Shown here in pieces: positions 6,047 to 7,798 of a stretch of DNA of 7,798 nucleotides. This stretch comes from Bacteroidota bacterium (GTDB lineage: Bacteria; Spirochaetota; Spirochaetia; JABMQR01): assembly GCA_013202335.1 (NCBI GenBank), contig JABMQR010000367.1, positions 1 to 7,798 of the forward strand. The letters are read 5' to 3'. The position numbers and the translations under genes were made by a program. How positions within the stretch are numbered: position 1 is the first letter of the stretch; every line of letters starts with the position of its first letter. The notes beneath the pieces are model-generated. The model was not told the DNA's origin and did not search any database. It was given only the letters and a program-made list of their open reading frames with translations.

Positions 6047-6892
6047 ATGTCTACATCAATAAAAAAGAATCGGCTAACAACTAGAATTATTGTATATATT
6101 GGATTGATTTTGGGCATGCTCTATTCCAGCTTTCCTGTGGTGTGGATGCTTTTTAGTTCAATAAAATCAAATGCTGAAATTTTCTCTCTTCCTCCTACAC
6201 TATTTCCAAAAATATTCACGTTAAGTGCATATCAGTCAATTTTCAATAGTCCAATGAAAGTTCGCTTTTTCTTAAACAGTTACTTTGTATCAATCTCAGT
6301 TACAGCTCTCACTTTGCTGATTGCAATTCTGACAGGCTATAGCTTCAGCAGATACAATTTCCGAGGTAAGAAGATTTTTAATCTTATAATAATCAGCACA
6401 CAAACAGTTCCAAGGATTACGCTACTCATTCCTTACTTTGGCCTTGTGGTAATTTTTGGTCTTTATGATACCTATTTTGCACTCATTCTCACTTATTTAG
6501 TATTTACTCTTCCATATGCAGTTCTCATGATGACTGGTTATTTCAATACACTACCAAAAGAACTTGATGAAGCTGTTATGGTTGACGGCGGTAGCAGTTT
6601 TTATGCATTAAGAAAGGTTCTGATACCAATATCGCTACCGGGTATAGTAGCAACTTCAGTTTATACGTTTATACTCACATGGAATGAATTCCTTTTTGCG
6701 CTTACTCTTACTAAATCAACTGAAATGAGAACTGTACCTATTGGAATACAGCAGCTCATGGGACAGCATGCCTATGAATGGAATGAAATGATGGCAATGA
6801 GTTTGTTAGGTTGTCTTCCGATACTGTTGTTATACTTGTTTAGTCAAAAATACTTTCTTGCAGGAATGACGGCAGGATCTGTAAAAAGCTAA
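6047..6892 (+). CDS. Sugar ABC transporter permease 2 (CUT1, MalG/UgpE-like)
   Basis: The second membrane subunit, 281 residues. Hydrophobic segments lie at about 13-37, 78-100, 110-138, 142-165, 197-220 and 250-268. The EAA coupling loop is ELDEAVMVDGGSSFYAL..VLIPISLPG, residues 172-199, typical of the MalG branch. The VWMLFSSIKSNAEIF segment after the first helix and the C-terminal GMTAGSVKS are also characteristic of this subfamily. Only two bases separate it from permease 1 and no clear ribosome site precedes the ATG, so translation is probably coupled to the upstream gene. No ATP-binding gene follows; the next gene is on the other strand and unrelated. An MsmX/UgpC-type ATPase encoded elsewhere is the likely partner. 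Confidence 0.93.
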   Translation: MSTSIKKNRLTTRIIVYIGLILGMLYSSFPVVWMLFSSIKSNAEIFSLPPTLFPKIFTLSAYQSIFNSPMKVRFFLNSYFVSISVTALTLLIAILTGYSFSRYNFRGKKIFNLIIISTQTVPRITLLIPYFGLVVIFGLYDTYFALILTYLVFTLPYAVLMMTGYFNTLPKELDEAVMVDGGSSFYALRKVLIPISLPGIVATSVYTFILTWNEFLFALTLTKSTEMRTVPIGIQQLMGQHAYEWNEMMAMSLLGCLPILLLYLFSQKYFLAGMTAGSVKS

Positions 6893-7195
6893 TAGTTACT
6901 GCCGTACACATTTTCTGGGAGGATGGGGCGGTAAGTTGTTTATGGGTAAAGGAATAAAAATAGTGGATTTGGGGCTGGCCGAAGATATGTACCAGGTATC
7001 GATTCCACAAAAACACACATTTTCGGTGGAAGTATAGCCGGAATGAGATTTTTTTGTGCTCTTTAAATTGTCTGATATACTGATATTATATGAAGTGGGT
7101 TTTGAGCATACTGCCAGAATGTAAATTATTTACAGTTGTGATAGAGAAGGGAATAATAATTCTAACTAGATATGCAACAGGAATATCTGGCAGAT
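6893..7195. other. Gene-free stretch between convergent genes
   Basis: About 300 bases between the permease stop and the HEPN-gene stop. The first part (to about 7040) is richer in G than its surroundings and has a G-tract cluster at 6917-6931 (GGGAGGATGGGGCGG). A 31-codon reading frame at 6942-7037 has no usable ribosome site and no recognised product. The second part (7111-7193) holds nested inverted repeats. No clear terminator with a T run follows the permease, though TTTTTTT near 7050 follows an imperfect short stem. No RNA gene or known insertion sequence was recognised. Confidence 0.5.
7111..7193. repeat. Nested inverted repeats after the HEPN gene
   Basis: Outer arms CTGCCAGA (7111-7118) and TCTGGCAG (7186-7193) are perfect complements. 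Inside are TGTAAATTATTTACA (7120-7134, seven-base arms around one T) and AGATAT...ATATCT (7168-7173 and 7183-7188, nine-base loop). There is no T run, so a simple intrinsic terminator is doubtful. It may be a structured 3' end for the HEPN transcript or a small mobile-element remnant. Confidence 0.4.
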
Positions 7196-7612
7196 TTAAT
7201 TGTCATTGGCCAATTCATCATGCTGAATGATATATCCGCAATCTTGAACTGCAGTAATGATATTCCCTAAAGCATTTAGGGCAATTCCCATATCTTGTTC
7301 GTTTAAATCAATACTTGAAGGGTATCTTGAAATAGTAGCATACGGTGATAATTCAAAACAATCATCAGTTAATTTCACTAATGAAGGCTCAAAGGGAGAA
7401 ACTAAATCCAGTACAATTTCTAAACGATGAGTTCTCGGTATTTCAGAATCAGAAGCTGCAAGAATACCTTTTAATATCTTTTCACCAGCTTGTTGGCAGT
7501 GGTAGCAAATTATCTCAATAGGAATAGGGCGATACTTTTGCATAAATAGAGCTGTAGCAATATCCATTTCAGCTCTATGAAACCATTCATGGATAAGAGA
7601 ATTATTGTCCAT
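7196..7612 (-). CDS. HEPN-domain protein (PF05168-like), partner of a minimal nucleotidyltransferase
   Basis: A small, 138-residue, mainly helical protein filling one HEPN domain. Seen are WFHRAEMDIATA at 10-21, the conserved helix CYHCQQAGEKILKGIL at 36-51, a RTHRLE turn near 60, and YATISRYPSS at 91-100 with the ARYP-like motif of this family. HEPN proteins are often paired with a minimal nucleotidyltransferase (MNT); some pairs are toxin-antitoxin systems in which HEPN is an RNase and the MNT modifies it. The RX4-6H RNase motif of toxic HepT proteins is not evident here, so a non-toxic or unknown role is equally possible. Its ATG overlaps the upstream nucleotidyltransferase stop by 11 bases, and AAGGAAGG lies about 11 bases before it, implying translational coupling. 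It does not belong to the sugar locus. Confidence 0.85.
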   Translation of the reverse strand: MDNNSLIHEWFHRAEMDIATALFMQKYRPIPIEIICYHCQQAGEKILKGILAASDSEIPRTHRLEIVLDLVSPFEPSLVKLTDDCFELSPYATISRYPSSIDLNEQDMGIALNALGNIITAVQDCGYIIQHDELANDN

Positions 7613-7798
7613 ATATGCGTTGACCTTCCTTTAAAACTGTATACTCTAATGTTGGGATGAATTTTGCACGTTCATAGAATGTATGATACGGTGTAACCAG
7701 AATATCAATTGGCAAGGTGCGAAAAGATCGTAATGAACGATTAATATCTCGCAAATAGTCAATTGGTCTCTTTTTATCATCACTTGTAAGAATATATA
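7602..7798 (-). CDS. Minimal nucleotidyltransferase (MNT/DNA polymerase beta-like), C-terminal part only
   Basis: The gene enters from the right edge of the window and ends at TAA 7602-7604, leaving 64 readable residues. Recognisable are SLRSFRTLPIDILVTPYHTF, where the aspartate before ILV is in the position of the third catalytic carboxylate, and the usual C-terminal ending FIPTLEYTVLKEGQRIYGQ. The GSxxxGxxxxxSDxD nucleotide-binding signature would lie upstream, outside the window. The 11-base overlap with the HEPN gene fits the standard MNT-HEPN two-gene order. Known members transfer nucleotides to a partner protein or RNA; the substrate here is unknown. Confidence 0.75.
   Translation of the reverse strand, partial: YILTSDDKKRPIDYLRDINRSLRSFRTLPIDILVTPYHTFYERAKFIPTLEYTVLKEGQRIYGQ

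Noticed and set aside
6942..7037. 31-residue open frame after the permease
   Set aside because: No properly spaced ribosome site, no recognised motif, and the length is expected by chance; kept only as part of the gap description.
7023..7055. Terminator for the transporter operon (TTCGG...CCGGAA then T7)
   Set aside because: The stem is only about five pairs with a bulge, and the T run starts several bases after it; too weak to call.

Overview
The window is AT-rich bacterial DNA holding a carbohydrate uptake and breakdown locus and, at its right end, the tail of an unrelated two-gene module. The substrate-binding protein has a cleavable signal peptide with no lipobox cysteine and a mature end starting QGSAEN. 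That style, with split CUT1 permeases and no ATPase beside them, suggests a spirochaete of the Sphaerochaeta/Spirochaeta type. This placement is inferred from protein style only; there is no rRNA or other marker gene.

Left half (30-3529, minus strand, read right to left): an ADP_PFK_GK-type sugar kinase, a class II ketose-bisphosphate aldolase, a DeoR-family regulator, and a D-lyxose/D-mannose ketol-isomerase broken by a frameshift in a run of ten A and lacking the usual C-terminus. A good sigma70-like promoter precedes the kinase, and a second promoter sits almost against the deoR start codon.

Centre (3530-3788): a divergent regulatory region with a promoter on each strand and an inverted repeat downstream of each. 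The 8-mer TGTGTNAT occurs once at each of the three promoter regions (kinase, binding protein, deoR) and is a candidate operator for the local DeoR protein.

Right half (3789-6892, plus strand): a periplasmic sugar-binding protein, a strong hairpin terminator/attenuator, and two CUT1-type permeases. No ATP-binding subunit is present, so a shared ATPase encoded elsewhere is expected.

Inferred logic: the ABC system imports a sugar; an isomerase (if active) makes a ketose; the kinase phosphorylates a ketose or ketose phosphate; the aldolase splits the bisphosphate into trioses; and the DeoR repressor senses a phosphorylated intermediate. The arrangement parallels the LacC/LacD kinase-aldolase pair, but with a kinase from the ADP-dependent family. 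The actual sugar cannot be read from the sequence.

Right end: a roughly 300-base gene-free stretch with nested inverted repeats, then a minus-strand HEPN-domain gene overlapped by the end of a minimal nucleotidyltransferase gene that runs off the window.
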